Source of the DNA: Limnanthes douglasii subsp. nivea
Lineage: Eukaryota; Streptophyta; Magnoliopsida; Brassicales; Limnanthaceae
DNA length: 64,000 bases
Assembly: GCA_036936605.1 (NCBI GenBank)
Contig: JAUPFV010000001.1
Coordinates: forward strand, 155,033,187 to 155,097,186
Direction of reading: 5' to 3'
The notes beneath the pieces were generated by a model. It ran no database searches. It was not told the origin of the DNA and saw only the letters and a program-made list of their open reading frames with translations. The position numbers and the translations under genes are program-made. Shown here one piece after another: positions 1 to 10,615 of the stretch (its first letter is position 1; the number at the start of each line of letters is the position of its first letter).

Positions 1-2
1 TG

Positions 3-1127
3 GTATGCAGACTTAAGAAAAGTTTGTATGGTTTAAAACAAGCTCCAAGACAGTGGTACAAGAAATTTGACAGTTTTATGCACAAAGAGAGTTTTCGGAA
101 GTGTAATGCGGACCACTGTTGCTATTTAAAAAAATGTAAGTCTAGTTATATCATTTTGCTACTCTATGTTGATGATATGTTAGTAGTAGGTTCAGATATG
201 GATGATATTAGAATATTGAAGCTACAATTGTCAAAATAATTTGACATGAAGGACTTGGGCCCAGCAAAGAAGATTCTTGGAATGCAAATCATAGGAGATA
301 AGCATATAAATTTTTTGCAGTTATCTCAGTCAGAGTACATCGATCGCGTTTTGAAGAGATTTAATATGTGTGATGCAAAGCCAGTTAGTACACCATTGGC
401 AGGTCACTTTCGTTTATCCAAGGATCAATCCTCTAAGACGGATGAAGAAATAGACTTCATGGCTTAGGTTCCTTGCGCCTCAGCTATTGGAAGTTTGATG
501 TATGCAATGGTCTGTACGAGACCAGACATTAGTTATGCAGTGGGAGTTGTGAGTAGGTTTATGCCAAACCCAGGGAAAATTCATTGGGAAGCTGTCAAAT
601 GGATTTTGAGGTACCTACTAGGTACCATAGAAAAGTGTTTGTACTTTGGTAAGGGTGAGTTAAAGGTACAAGGCTACGTAGATGCAGATTTTGGAGGCGA
701 AGTTGATCACCAGAAAAACACTAGCGGTTATATATTTACTGTTGGAACTACAGCTGTTAGTTGGATGTCAAAATTACAGAAAATTGTCACTTTATCAACT
801 ACAGAGGTTGAGTATGTAGCAGTGACCGAAGCCAATAAAGAGATGATATGGCTTCAAGGTTTGTTAACCGAGTTGGGATTCAAACAGAAGAACAACGTTC
901 TGCATAGTGATAGTCAAAGTGCAATTCAATTGGCGAAGAATTCAACATTTCATTCAAGAACCAAGCACATCAGTCTTCGTTATCATTTCAGTAGATCTTT
1001 ATTGGAAGATGAGGTGCTAATACTGGAAAAGATCCAAGGAAGCAAGAATCCAGCTGATATGTTGACAAAGACAGTAGCCATTGAAAAACTGAAGTTGTGT
1101 TCAGCTTCAGTTAGTCTGCAAGAGTAA
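3..1127 (+). pseudogene. Copia reverse transcriptase-RNase H (3' part of pol), two nonsense codons
   Basis: This is the C-terminal part of a Ty1/Copia polyprotein; its 5' part lies outside the window. In one frame it shows the Copia RT motif SLYGLKQAPRQW, the catalytic LLYVDDMLVVG near position 165, the RT end LGPAKKILGM, and an RNase H domain (GYVDADFGG, TEVEYVAVTEA, SDSQSAIQLAKN, HIQ-like end NPADMLTK). Two in-frame stops, TAA at 237-239 and TAG at 465-467, interrupt an otherwise open frame, so it is a young pseudogene rather than an intact enzyme. The motif set resembles the Tork/Tnt1-type lineage, which is an inference. A polypurine tract and LTR follow directly. Confidence 0.93.
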
Positions 1128-1186
1128 TAAGACCAGAAAGATCTGCTGCATAGATCAAGGTGTGAAGACAGGTTGAAACCAGTCTT

Positions 1187-1198
1187 CAAGTGGGAGAT
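1187..1198 (+). promoter_or_regulatory. Copia polypurine tract
   Basis: The purine-rich CAAGTGGGAGAT lies directly before the TGTTATTT start of the LTR. This is the usual arrangement of a plus-strand primer site in plant Copia elements. Confidence 0.75.
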
Positions 1199-1620
1199 TG
1201 TTATTTCTTTTTGAACTTATCTGCATTTCTAATGAAGCCAATGCTTTCCATCACTTGATAGAAGAGATTCTAGATGAAAAGACAGTGGAAGACAGTGGAG
1301 ATGAGGCAAGTGCTAAACACATTAAAGAGAACTGGAGTGAATTGAAAAGACATTGTAATTTTAGGGGGTTATAAATTACAAATTAAGGACTGAATATTTT
1401 TCCCCTTATTAAGTGTTACAGTCTCTACAAAACCTAGGGCTAGGGTTTCTTTTTGCGTATTCACTAGAAACGGTAGAGTCACTGTGTTCTTCCTAATAAA
1501 ATCGATCTGCAGCAGGTCCGGAGACGTAGGCATAATTTGCTGAACTCCGTTAACAATTGTGTCTTTGATTTCACTTTTGTTTTTGTGCTTTCTTTTTATT
1601 TTGATCTGATTTGACAGCAA
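1199..1620 (+). repeat. Copia 3' LTR
   Basis: The segment starts with TGTT right after the polypurine tract and appears to end at ...TTTGACAGCA near 1619-1620. An AATAAAA polyadenylation-like signal lies near 1496. The 5' LTR is outside the window, so the right end is inferred from the terminal CA and from recognisable LINE coding sequence starting immediately afterwards. Confidence 0.6.
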
Positions 1621-2585
1621 ATTAGCATATTTCCCTTAGATATATTATGGAGACTTTTAAAAGGTTGGCTATCTGTTGATTCCATCTTAAAAAGCAGACA
1701 CATCTCATTAGCCTATATATACCATTTTTTCTTTGTTAGTGAATCTACTAAACATTTATTTGTATAATGTAACACAGCTTGGAATATTTGGAAACATTTA
1801 TTGGTTTGTTTGATGTCTATATCTTTAATCGCATAACATTAATTCATATTATAAAAACATAGTATCGGTCAAATCAAAATGACATACACATCAGAACCAT
1901 CTTACCCTATATCATATGTTGGACTATTTGGAGAACTAGAAATAAAGCTAAACATAAAGAGATAATTGTTATTTCTCAAGATTTTATAAACCAAATCATC
2001 TTTCTAATATTCAAGATTGATAATGTTAACCTATTCAAACCTACTCATTGGAAATAAGATAAAAACCTAGCTGATAACCTTGGTTGTTATCCACTCTCAA
2101 AGAAGCCAAGTATATATACATTAGAAAAATGGTACCCTCCTAAAAGAAATAGAGTAAAACTCAATATTGATAGCTCCAGAATACCAACTGGTGAATCAAG
2201 TGGTGGTGAGATTCTAAGAGACAACCAAGATTACACTATTCTGGTTTTTGGAAGAATCTATGGCAAACAATATGTTTTACTAGCAAAATGTAGAGCTTTA
2301 TTAGACAGGTTAATCATATGCAATGACAGAAGCATAACTAATCTTGATACTCAAATAAACTCAATCATGTTGATGGGAATTATTACTAATAATAAAGTTC
2401 CTTGGTATATTATATCATTAATAAAAAGTTATGGGAAACTATTCAGAAATTGGATGATAATTAAATATATCTTCAGAGAGCAAAACCAAGCTTTTAAGCT
2501 AAATAATCACTCAAACAGACTAGTAGACTAGACTTATGCAAAAATTAAATCCCAACTAAACTCATAACAATCATATATATGTATA
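1621..2585 (+). pseudogene. LINE ORF2 3' remnant (zf-RVT and RNase H-like)
   Basis: This is a decayed 3' end of a plant L1-like LINE ORF2. Translation gives WRLLKGWLSVDSILKSRH, then HLFV and AWNIW (zf-RVT region), IICWTIWRTRNKAKH (from about 1899), and an RNase H-type segment (RVKLNIDSS, GESSGGEILRDNQD, AKCRALLDRL). The same order of motifs occurs in the two larger LINEs of this window (for example VICWTIWYNRN and LKINIDWA near 35710-35980), so all belong to one broad clade. Several stops and frame changes make it non-functional. The 5' side is cut by the Copia LTR, so the Copia element probably inserted into this LINE. Confidence 0.8.
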
Positions 2586-3912
2586 CCTACTGGAAGAATA
2601 AAGTTTGTCATTATATAGTATGATACTTCAAAAGATACATTTCGAGATGAAAAAAAGTTATCGAAGTAAAATTTCGCTGAAAAGACAAAGAACTAATAAT
2701 GTTAAAGAAGAAACTTAAAGAAATATCATGATAAAACAATGTTAAAAAATAATAGCATAAACAACTAAAGCTTGCTCCATCTCAGAATTATGAACAATCC
2801 TCACAAGAAGGAATTTTCCTCAGAAGACTCTATCAGAACGAGAAAATCAAATAAATAATACCTAAAAAGTGTTTGTTAATCTTTGAAATTGTTTCCGATC
2901 TAGAATGAGAGCCGAATCTTAGTATCAAAATGAATATGAACAAACATAATATATGGTCCTTAGGAACATTTGACAAGATTGAGAAGAAGTGAAATCAAGA
3001 GTTGCTCAGGAATTAGAATAAAACGATAAATGAAATTAGATCACACCGTTTTACACTTTTAGAGTTATCAATGGGTTGGGATACTAATTCAATAAACTCA
3101 AACCCTATTTTTTGTCCTTATCTTCAATAAAAAACTAAATTGCCAAAAACAAATCTCAATTTCAATTATAAATCTTATATTAAAATATTTTAAATCAATA
3201 TTTTTAAATATTAATGATATATTCAAATATTAAAAATTAGGTTATCGTTTTTATAATATTAATCCAAATGGATGCTAGCTATATTATTATATAATTTTCA
3301 ATTGAAATTTTAATTTTTTTTATATAGTTTAGTAACACATATGACAAACATTTGATCGAGGTTACTTTTTAAATATGTACAAAAATTAATATCTCACTGA
3401 AAATGAATATTTCTAATATTATTTATTAAAAAATTAAAAAAATCTAGTATACGAATCATAAAATTTAGTTTATTATAAAATTGGTAGATCCATAATGATA
3501 TTATGAATCTAAATTTGACCATTAACGCTAGGTACGTCAAGTTTTTCGGAGTAACAAATAGTGTTGCTTTTAATTATTTGACCAACCAAATAGAGTTCAT
3601 AGTTGGTAATATGTAGGAATAAAAATATGAAGAGTTAATAATGACAACACATGAATAATGTTGAAAAGTGAGTATTTCCCTTAATGTGGGATGACAAGTG
3701 ACATTGATAGTTACCAAGTTGGACTTTTGTGGCTCTACTGACCTAACATACATAAAAATAATTTTTGGTAAATTTTGCTCATAACAATAAACATTAATTG
3801 GACTGGGTCACCAACCAACCAGTACATTTATCAAATTTCCCATCATCACATGATATATAAAGAATAACCAAAACATGATCAAGATCGAGACGTTTCTAAT
3901 ATACAAAAGCAC
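2586..3912. other. AT-rich spacer, no gene seen
   Basis: I see no coding frame or known repeat here. The sequence is strongly AT-rich with short A and T runs, and ends at the ATATT target duplication (3913-3917) of the Tat element. Confidence 0.6.
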
Positions 3913-3917
3913 ATATT

Positions 3918-4442
3918 TGATGAGTCCGAATTCAGCATGCTCCCCGGAAGGGTAAATCAGTCTAAGTCTCTCCTAACACCGGACAGGCTACAAGGACATA
4001 AATCGGACAGATCACTTCCGGACAGATTACTTTGGACACTATAAACTTAAGACTGTTCGAACTATGACTAAAGTACTAAAAAACCTAAACACTTTCTGAC
4101 TAAGCTACTTGCTCTCCTGCTTAGAGCTCATGAGTCTTTAATCATGACCCGAGTCCATTAAATATGACCCGAAAGCCCATAAGGGCCCGAACATCATACT
4201 ATAAATACCCAACCACCAGCATTAACTATGGGTAATGAGAATTAACTGCTACCAAGCTGCTTAATCATCTCTCTACTCTCCATTCTAACCATCAAACACC
4301 ACCGTTAAACACCCATACACCACCGTTAAACACCCATACACCACCGCTAAACACACATACACCACCATTAAACACCCATACACCACCTTGAAACTCCACT
4401 TGAAATTACTAGCCTACCTTCAGGTAATTATTATCCACACCA
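3918..4442 (+). repeat. 5' LTR of the Tat element
   Basis: It begins with TGATGAGTCCGAATTC and ends with ATCCACACCA, matching 14036-14560 over the same length. A TATA-like CTATAAATACCC near 4200 is a plausible promoter core. A 21-bp tandem repeat sits in its 3' part. Confidence 0.96.
4299..4388 (+). repeat. 21-bp tandem repeat inside the LTR
   Basis: Four to five copies of a unit close to CCACCGTTAAACACCCATACA lie in the transcribed part of the LTR. The 3' LTR has the same array at about 14417-14506 with a few substitutions, so the array pre-dates insertion. Confidence 0.9.
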
Positions 4443-4444
4443 AA

Positions 4445-4462
4445 TTGGCGACCACAGTGGGA
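4445..4462 (+). promoter_or_regulatory. Primer binding site of the Tat element
   Basis: TTGGCGACCACAGTGGGA starts two bases after the LTR. Plant Gypsy elements usually have such a TGGCG... tRNA-complementary site at this point. Which tRNA it pairs with cannot be decided without a comparison. Confidence 0.7.
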
Positions 4463-4515
4463 GGAGAGAGGTGCCTGAATCAAGCATTCAAAACCTGCCA
4501 AGAAATTCTGTCCAT

Positions 4516-6858
4516 ATGAATCCGGACAATCCAGAGCTTCCACCAGCTTTGCTCGAAGTGGTGGAAGAAAACGATGAGTATACTGTCCAAGAGCGCGACA
4601 GGTTAAAGCTTGAAATAGAAGCTCTGAGGGCTGAAAAGGCCAAGATGGACGTGAAAGAAAAATCCAAGGCATCGGTTGTTCATCACACCGATAACCCCAG
4701 AGAGCATGAGGCTTCCAAAACTCATGTGAGCACCAAAAAGACTCATGCTAGTTCTAAAAAGTCTCACCGGTCCAAGCCTGTGGAGAGTTCTGACTCGAGT
4801 TCAGAATCTTCGGGCAGCTCTTCGGACAGTGAGGGAAATGAAAAATCCTTGTCCTCTAGCAGTGATGAGGGTCGAACCAAGAAAAAGAAAAAGCAGGTTA
4901 AGAAATATTCAAGAAAAAGAGATCACCATCGAAGAATGAAAAGGCATATTGGAAAGGGGTCATCTCACCACCGGAGGTATACGGACAAGATGCTGATGGA
5001 TCCCTTTGCTTTCCACGATGAGCCATGTATCTTTGCAACTCCCAATGAGGATACTATGTTCAGTCGTGGAAGGAATTGGAGGCAGTCTCCACTGTCTTCT
5101 AAAATCCTGTCCGGAAACCTCCCCAAGAGGTTTGACAGTACTAAGATGGAGAAGTACAATGGCAGTACTGATCCGGACAATCATCTGGACCAATTCAAGA
5201 ATTTCATGATGAACTTTGATGATGATGATAAACTACTCTGTAGGGCATTCTCCCAATCTTTTACGGGGAGTGCTCTGAAATGGTACAACAGCCTGCCTCA
5301 AGGTTGTATTAAAGATTTTGATACATTTTGGGTGGCCTTTCGAAGGCAGTTTGTAAGGAGTAAGGCGCTGAAGGGCAATGGAGACACAATAATCCATTGT
5401 GCCCAGGAGCCAAATGAGTCCTTGAAGGAATACATAAGTCTTTTTGTGAACACAAAGAATGGGTTGGCTGATTGCTTCGAACAGGTGGCAATAGCATCCC
5501 TAAGGCAAGGTTTGAACCCAGGCAATCTTGCTGATTCGGTGACCAGAAAGAAGGCCATGACCTGGGGAGGATTGCTAAATCAAGTTGGCAAGCAAATAAA
5601 CGTTGATGAAACAAAGAAGACCAGGGTGCACAGACAAGTGAGGTCCACCCCAGTGGCACCAACTCCAAATCAAAACCAGTCCGGGAATAAGGCAAGAGAA
5701 ACCGGACAGAAGCATGGTAGGGCAAAAGCCCAGTCTCAGCCAGCTGCTCCTGCTCAAAGTCAACAATCCAGAAACAAAAAAGGGCCATGGGTCCAACCGG
5801 AGTGGTTCGCAGAGCTCAAAGAAAGCGTGGCTACCATTTTCGATAAAACAAAAGATGAGGTGCATTACCGGAGACCGGCAACCTTGCAGTCTCCCAGAGA
5901 GCATCGTAACAACTCATTTTGCCAATATCACAATGATATTGGCCATACCACTGATGATTGCATAGCGTTGAAGCAAGAGGTTCAGAACTTGATTGAAAAG
6001 GGAAAGTTGGGAGCATACGTTAAGAAAAGAGGAGGCAACAGGCCTGACAACACTCACCGGGTTGGTCCAAGTAATGCTGCCCCAGAGGGGGCCATGGTCA
6101 TAGTTGAAAGGTTTGATGTGGATTCTCAGTACTTGGATCCTGATCCAACTCGAAACAGGGTGGGTGCCATAGAGGAATGTTCTAGGTCGGTCTCTGGGCT
6201 CATTAAATTCTTCGAGTCACTTACAATTTTCGGAGGGGACTCTATGACAGCTCCTACTGCTTCTTTGAGAAAGAGGCATGTTCATAATTTAGCCTCCCAG
6301 CTAGAAGGAGGGATGACATCTTATCAATCACCAAACTCATTCCCATTTATTGTCTTTGATGAGGATGATTTAAGAGACATTGCTGGCCCTCATGAGGATG
6401 CTGTTGTCATAGGAGCATCTATAGGGGGCAATGAGATAAGGCGAATTTTGGTGGATACTGGAAGCTCTGCCAATATCCTTTTCCTAACCACTTACAAGAA
6501 AATGAAAAATCCAGCTGTGATTCAAAAGTCGGACAGATCAATCGTGGGCTTCACGGGCAGCTCAGCCGATGTGATCGGAGAATTTGAAGAAGAGGTATTA
6601 TTGGGCAGGGGCCCTTTCAAGAAAATGGTTAGAATACTCTTCATCGTGGTGGATTGTCCCACTTGCTATAATGCTATACTAGGGAGATCTTGGCTCTCTA
6701 GGATGCATGCAGTGGCTTCAATAGTCCATCAATGCTTAAAGTATGCTGTTGAGGGACAGGTTGGGGTTGTCCAGAGCAGCCAAAAGATTGCAAGAGAATG
6801 CTATGCCACTGCCTTGGCTCCTCGAACGCTGGGGGCAGTCCGTATAAATGATCAATAG
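4516..6858 (+). pseudogene. Tat gag-protease
   Basis: This frame encodes the capsid/nucleocapsid precursor and aspartic protease. The frame is open from 4471, but that codon is GTG; the first ATG is at 4516. It shows an acidic, serine-rich and lysine-rich N-terminal third, the Retrotrans_gag domain (LPKRFDSTKMEKYNGSTDP ... ALKWYNSLP ... FRRQFV, about 5110-5460), a CX2HX4HX4C metal-binding motif (CQYHNDIGHTTDDC, near 5920) and the protease active site LVDTGSSANILF near 6450 with ILGRSWL near 6680. It ends in TAG at 6856-6858, after which the linker still reads through DDPRETLE, so the stop is probably a mutation rather than the normal gag end. Retained domains suggest recent activity. Confidence 0.92.
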
Positions 6859-6917
6859 CAGTTTGAGGGTCTTTCTGGGGGTGAGGGTGAAATCGATGAC
6901 CCCAGAGAGACCCTGGA

Positions 6918-8894
6918 GTGTTGATTCCAATTGAAGAGGTTGAAACGCACTGTTTGGGAGAAGGCAAAAGTGTCAAGATAGGGTCCAAGATGCCACCAAT
7001 GTTGAAAGAAGAGATGTTGAAATTCTTGAAAGACCATCAGCACGTTTTTGCTTGGTGCAATGCTGATGTTACTGGAGTTCTATCAGAAGTGATATCACAT
7101 CACCTATATGTCCGGAGAGATGTGGCACCAGTGGTTCAAAAAAGAAGAGCTTTTTCAAAAGAAAAGTCTGATGTCATAGTACAAGAGGTTGACAGACTCA
7201 CAAAGATGGGGCACATTAAAGAATCTCAATATCCTTTGTGGACTGCCAATCCTGTCCTGGTGAAAAAGAAAAACGGAAAGTGGCGCATGTGCATTGATTT
7301 CACAGACCTCAATAGAGCTTGCCCAAAAGATTTGTACCCGGTCCCCCGGATAGATCAGTTGGTAGACTCTACTTCTGGGAACAAGCTGCTCTCCTTTATG
7401 GATGCCTTCTCCGGGTACAATCAGATTCAAGTAGATCCAAAAGATCAAGAGCATACCACGTTTGTCACTGACAGGGGTCTACATTGCTACAAGGTGATGC
7501 CTTTTGGTTTGAAAAATGCTGGGGCTACTTATCAAAGACTAGTCAACAAGGCATTTGCTGATCAAATTGGAAGAAATATGGAGGTTTACATTGACGATAT
7601 GATGGTGAAGAGTGTGGATGAGCAGCTACACTTATCCAACCTCCGAGAAACTTTTGCCAACTTGGTAAAAGTAAATTTAAAGTTAAACCCTGAAAAGTGT
7701 GTTTTCGGAGTGCAGTCCGGAAAATTCTTAGGGTATATCATAAGTGAGCATGGAATACAGCCCGACCCGGATCAGTTGAATGCTCTTTTCCAGATGGAAC
7801 CTCCTCGAAACATTAAAGAAGTACAACGATTAACAGGGAGATTAGCTGCCTTGAACAGATTCATCTCCAGGTCTTCGGACAGGTGTGCTCTATTCTTTCA
7901 AAATTTGAAGGGTGCAAAAGGGTTCGAATGGACCCCACAGTGTGGTGAGGCATTCAATGAAATCAAGAAACATCTCTCCTCTCCCAAAACTTTGTTCAAA
8001 CCAGTTGATGGGGAGACTCTTATTGTGTATCTGGCCGTTTCAAGTTGTGCCATCAGTGCCGTGTTGGTAAGAGAGGTCGATGGTTGTCCCTACCCAGTGT
8101 ACTACATCAGCAAAAGCTTGATTGACTCTGAGAGGCGTTACTTGAAACTCGAAAAACTGGCGTTAGCTCTGGTGATAGCTGCAAGAAAGATGAGGCCTTA
8201 TTTCCAGGCTCATCCTATCATCGTCCGGACATCTTTCCCTTTAAAGAATGTCCTTCAAAAAACAGACATTTCAAGCAGAATGACGAAGTGGTCAGTAGAG
8301 TTGGGGGACTTCGACATAGACTTTGCTCCCCGGACAGCAGTAAAAGCCCAAGCTGTGGCTGATTTTCTAGTTGAATTCCACTCCGATAGGGATTCAGAGC
8401 AACCTAGTGATTCAAAAGACAAGAAAGTGTGGATTGTCCGAACAGATGGAGGGTCTAGCACCATGGGATGTGGTGCATGAATATGTCTCACTTCCCCATA
8501 CGGGGACAGAATGTTCTAAGCTATTTGTTTTGCTTTCAGGGCATCTAATAATGAGTCTGAATACGAAGCAGCTATAGCTGGATTAAAGTTGGCCTACATC
8601 TGTGGGGCTAAAAGGGTCAAGCTACTAAGTGACTCCCAGTTGCTTGTCCACCATGCCTTAGGCCAATCTGAGGCTAGAAAGGAGCAGTTGGTGAAATATT
8701 TACTCCTCCTCAAGAATGAAGCCCTAAAGTTTAAAGCTGTTGTCTATGAGCATATTCCCCGGGCAGAAAATGAGCTAGCAGACTCATTGGCAACAATAGC
8801 ATATACAGAGTCCTACCCATGGATCCATGTGCTTGAAAGCCCTTCTATTCAACTTAGTAAGGGTGAAAAGATGAAGTTTTTGAAATACAAGTGA
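6918..8894 (+). pseudogene. Tat reverse transcriptase-RNase H
   Basis: This is the reverse transcriptase and RNase H part of pol, in a different frame from gag, which implies a frameshift near 6920. RT landmarks are NPVLVKKKNGKWRMCIDFTDLNR, SFMDAFSGYNQI, MPFGLKNAGATYQRLVN and the catalytic YIDDMMVKS near 7590; the connection and RNase H region contain VYYISKSL, RTDGGSSTMGCGA, NNESEYEAAI and LLSDSQLLV. Within RNase H there are two in-frame stops, TGA at 8478-8480 and TAA at 8517-8519. A further one-base shift at about 8892 separates it from integrase. The catalytic D-E-D residues are all still visible, so the breaks look recent. Confidence 0.92.
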
Positions 8895-10144
8895 ATCGGC
8901 CTCAAGACTGGAGATCTCCTCTCATACAATATCTGTCCAATGGTATTGTGCCTTCAGATAAATCACAAGCCAGAACATTGAAACACAAGGCTCGTGGTTT
9001 TATTAGGTTGAGAGAAGTGTTGTACAAAAAATCCTATAGTAAACCTCTCCTACGTTGTTTAGGGGATGATGAGTCACAAGTGGTCCTCTCCGAATTGCAT
9101 GATGGTGAGGGATCAGCCCATTGTGGGTTTAGAGCTTTAACAAGAAGAGTATTACTCTCCGGATATTATTGGCCATCAATTATGAAAGATGCTAAGGAAT
9201 TGGTGAGGAGGTGTGATCCATGCCAGAGGTACATCAATGAAATTCATGTACCAGCCATTCCTTTGGAGTCAATTTCTGAGCCCATCCCTTTTGCTCGATG
9301 GGGGTTGGACTTAGTAGGGCCTCTCCCTGTGGCGTCCGGAGGGCGTAGAACTATAATTGTGGCCATTGACTACTTCTCAAAGTGGATAGAAGCAGCTCCC
9401 CTAGCAGGGACAACATCAAAAGCTGTCATAAAATTCATTCTGTCCAACATATGTTGCAGATTTGGTGTCCCACAGAAAATAACAACAGACAATGGGCCAC
9501 AGTTTGACAACAGAGAAATGGAAAGCTTATGTGCCTCAACAGGTATACAGCATTGTTTTTCTTCACCTTTCCATCCACAAGCGAATGGGCAAGTTGAAGT
9601 GGCTAATAGGACTATACTGTCCGGTTTAAGGAAGAATCTAGAAGGGGCTGCTGGGAAGTGGCATAGTTATTTACAAGAAGTCTTGTGGGCCTACCGGACA
9701 ACACCTGGGGCTGCAACACAAGAATCACCCTTTGCCTTGGTCTATGGAATGGATGCAGTAGCCCCCATAGAGAAGACACTTCCTTCCTTTCGTGTTCACA
9801 ACTTCTCCGGACACACTAATGAGATGGCCATCAGAAATCAACTTGATTTAGTAGAAGAAAGACGGGTTAAAGCTCGCCTTAGAGTGGCACACTATCAAGG
9901 CTTGATGAGAAGCAGGTTTGCTTCTAAAGTTAAAAGAAGAGATTTCCAACCAGGGGACAAAGTATTAAGGAAGGTCTTCTTACACACTAAAGAAAAGCTC
10001 TTCGGAAAGTTGGCCTTTACCTGGGAGGGTCCGTATATTGTAGTTGAAAGAATCAAGCCTGGAACTTATTGGTTGGAAGACAAAGATGGCAGGGTTCTAA
10101 CTCATCCTTGGAATATTGAGCATCTCCGAATGTACTTGGAATGA
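8891..10144 (+). pseudogene. Tat integrase
   Basis: This is the integrase domain of the same polyprotein, open for 417 codons. It has the N-terminal zinc-binding HHCC region (around HDGEGSAHCG to CDPCQRY, 9100-9230), the catalytic core with WGLDLVGPLP, TTDNGPQF and HPQANGQVEVANRT giving D, D and E, and the C-terminal end KLAFTWEGPYIV...LEDKDGRVL...PWNIEHLRMY. No chromodomain follows. Start and frame are displaced by one base from the RNase H frame, so the listed start is where this frame opens, not a real initiation site. Confidence 0.93.
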
Positions 10145-10615
10145 CACTTGTGTAAATATTTACTTGTTTAAACATCCATGTAAATATTTGGGGGCATACC
10201 TTCCCCTCTTCGGTAGCACGGAGAGTTTTCAATTAAATTTGATGCCTTCTTCAAAATTTTCTAAGTATTTTCAAAATTCTACCTCTTATCATACTACCCA
10301 GACTGAAAGATCTAAGGGGCTATTTAAACTCTAGCCGGAGAATCTCAACACTCTCACAATACAATAACTAAAAGCTACTTAAACTCTAGCTATCTAAACT
10401 AAAACAAATAAATAATGAAAGAAGATGATGGTTGAGTAAAATAGAAACATTCATTCGACAAATTAAAATTGCCTTGGCCTTCGAAGGACTTTCGAACAAG
10501 TTAGGGTACAACACAAAAAATATGTCCGAATAATACCGGACACCACAACAAAAAGAGGGCCTTGGCCTTCCAAGGACTTTAGTTTTAGTAAAAGATAAAC
10601 AAAGTACACCATAAA
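10145..10615. other. Gap between Tat pol and the antisense accessory ORF
   Basis: About 470 bp lie between the integrase stop and the end of the antisense ORF. The sequence repeats phrases such as CTTGGCCTTCNAAGGACTTT (near 10470 and 10560) and CGGACA/TCCGAA motifs. I see no further coding frame. Confidence 0.6.

Noticed and set aside
4409..6016. Minus-strand frames across gag
   Set aside because: They have no domain content, and the plus strand encodes clear gag and protease motifs.
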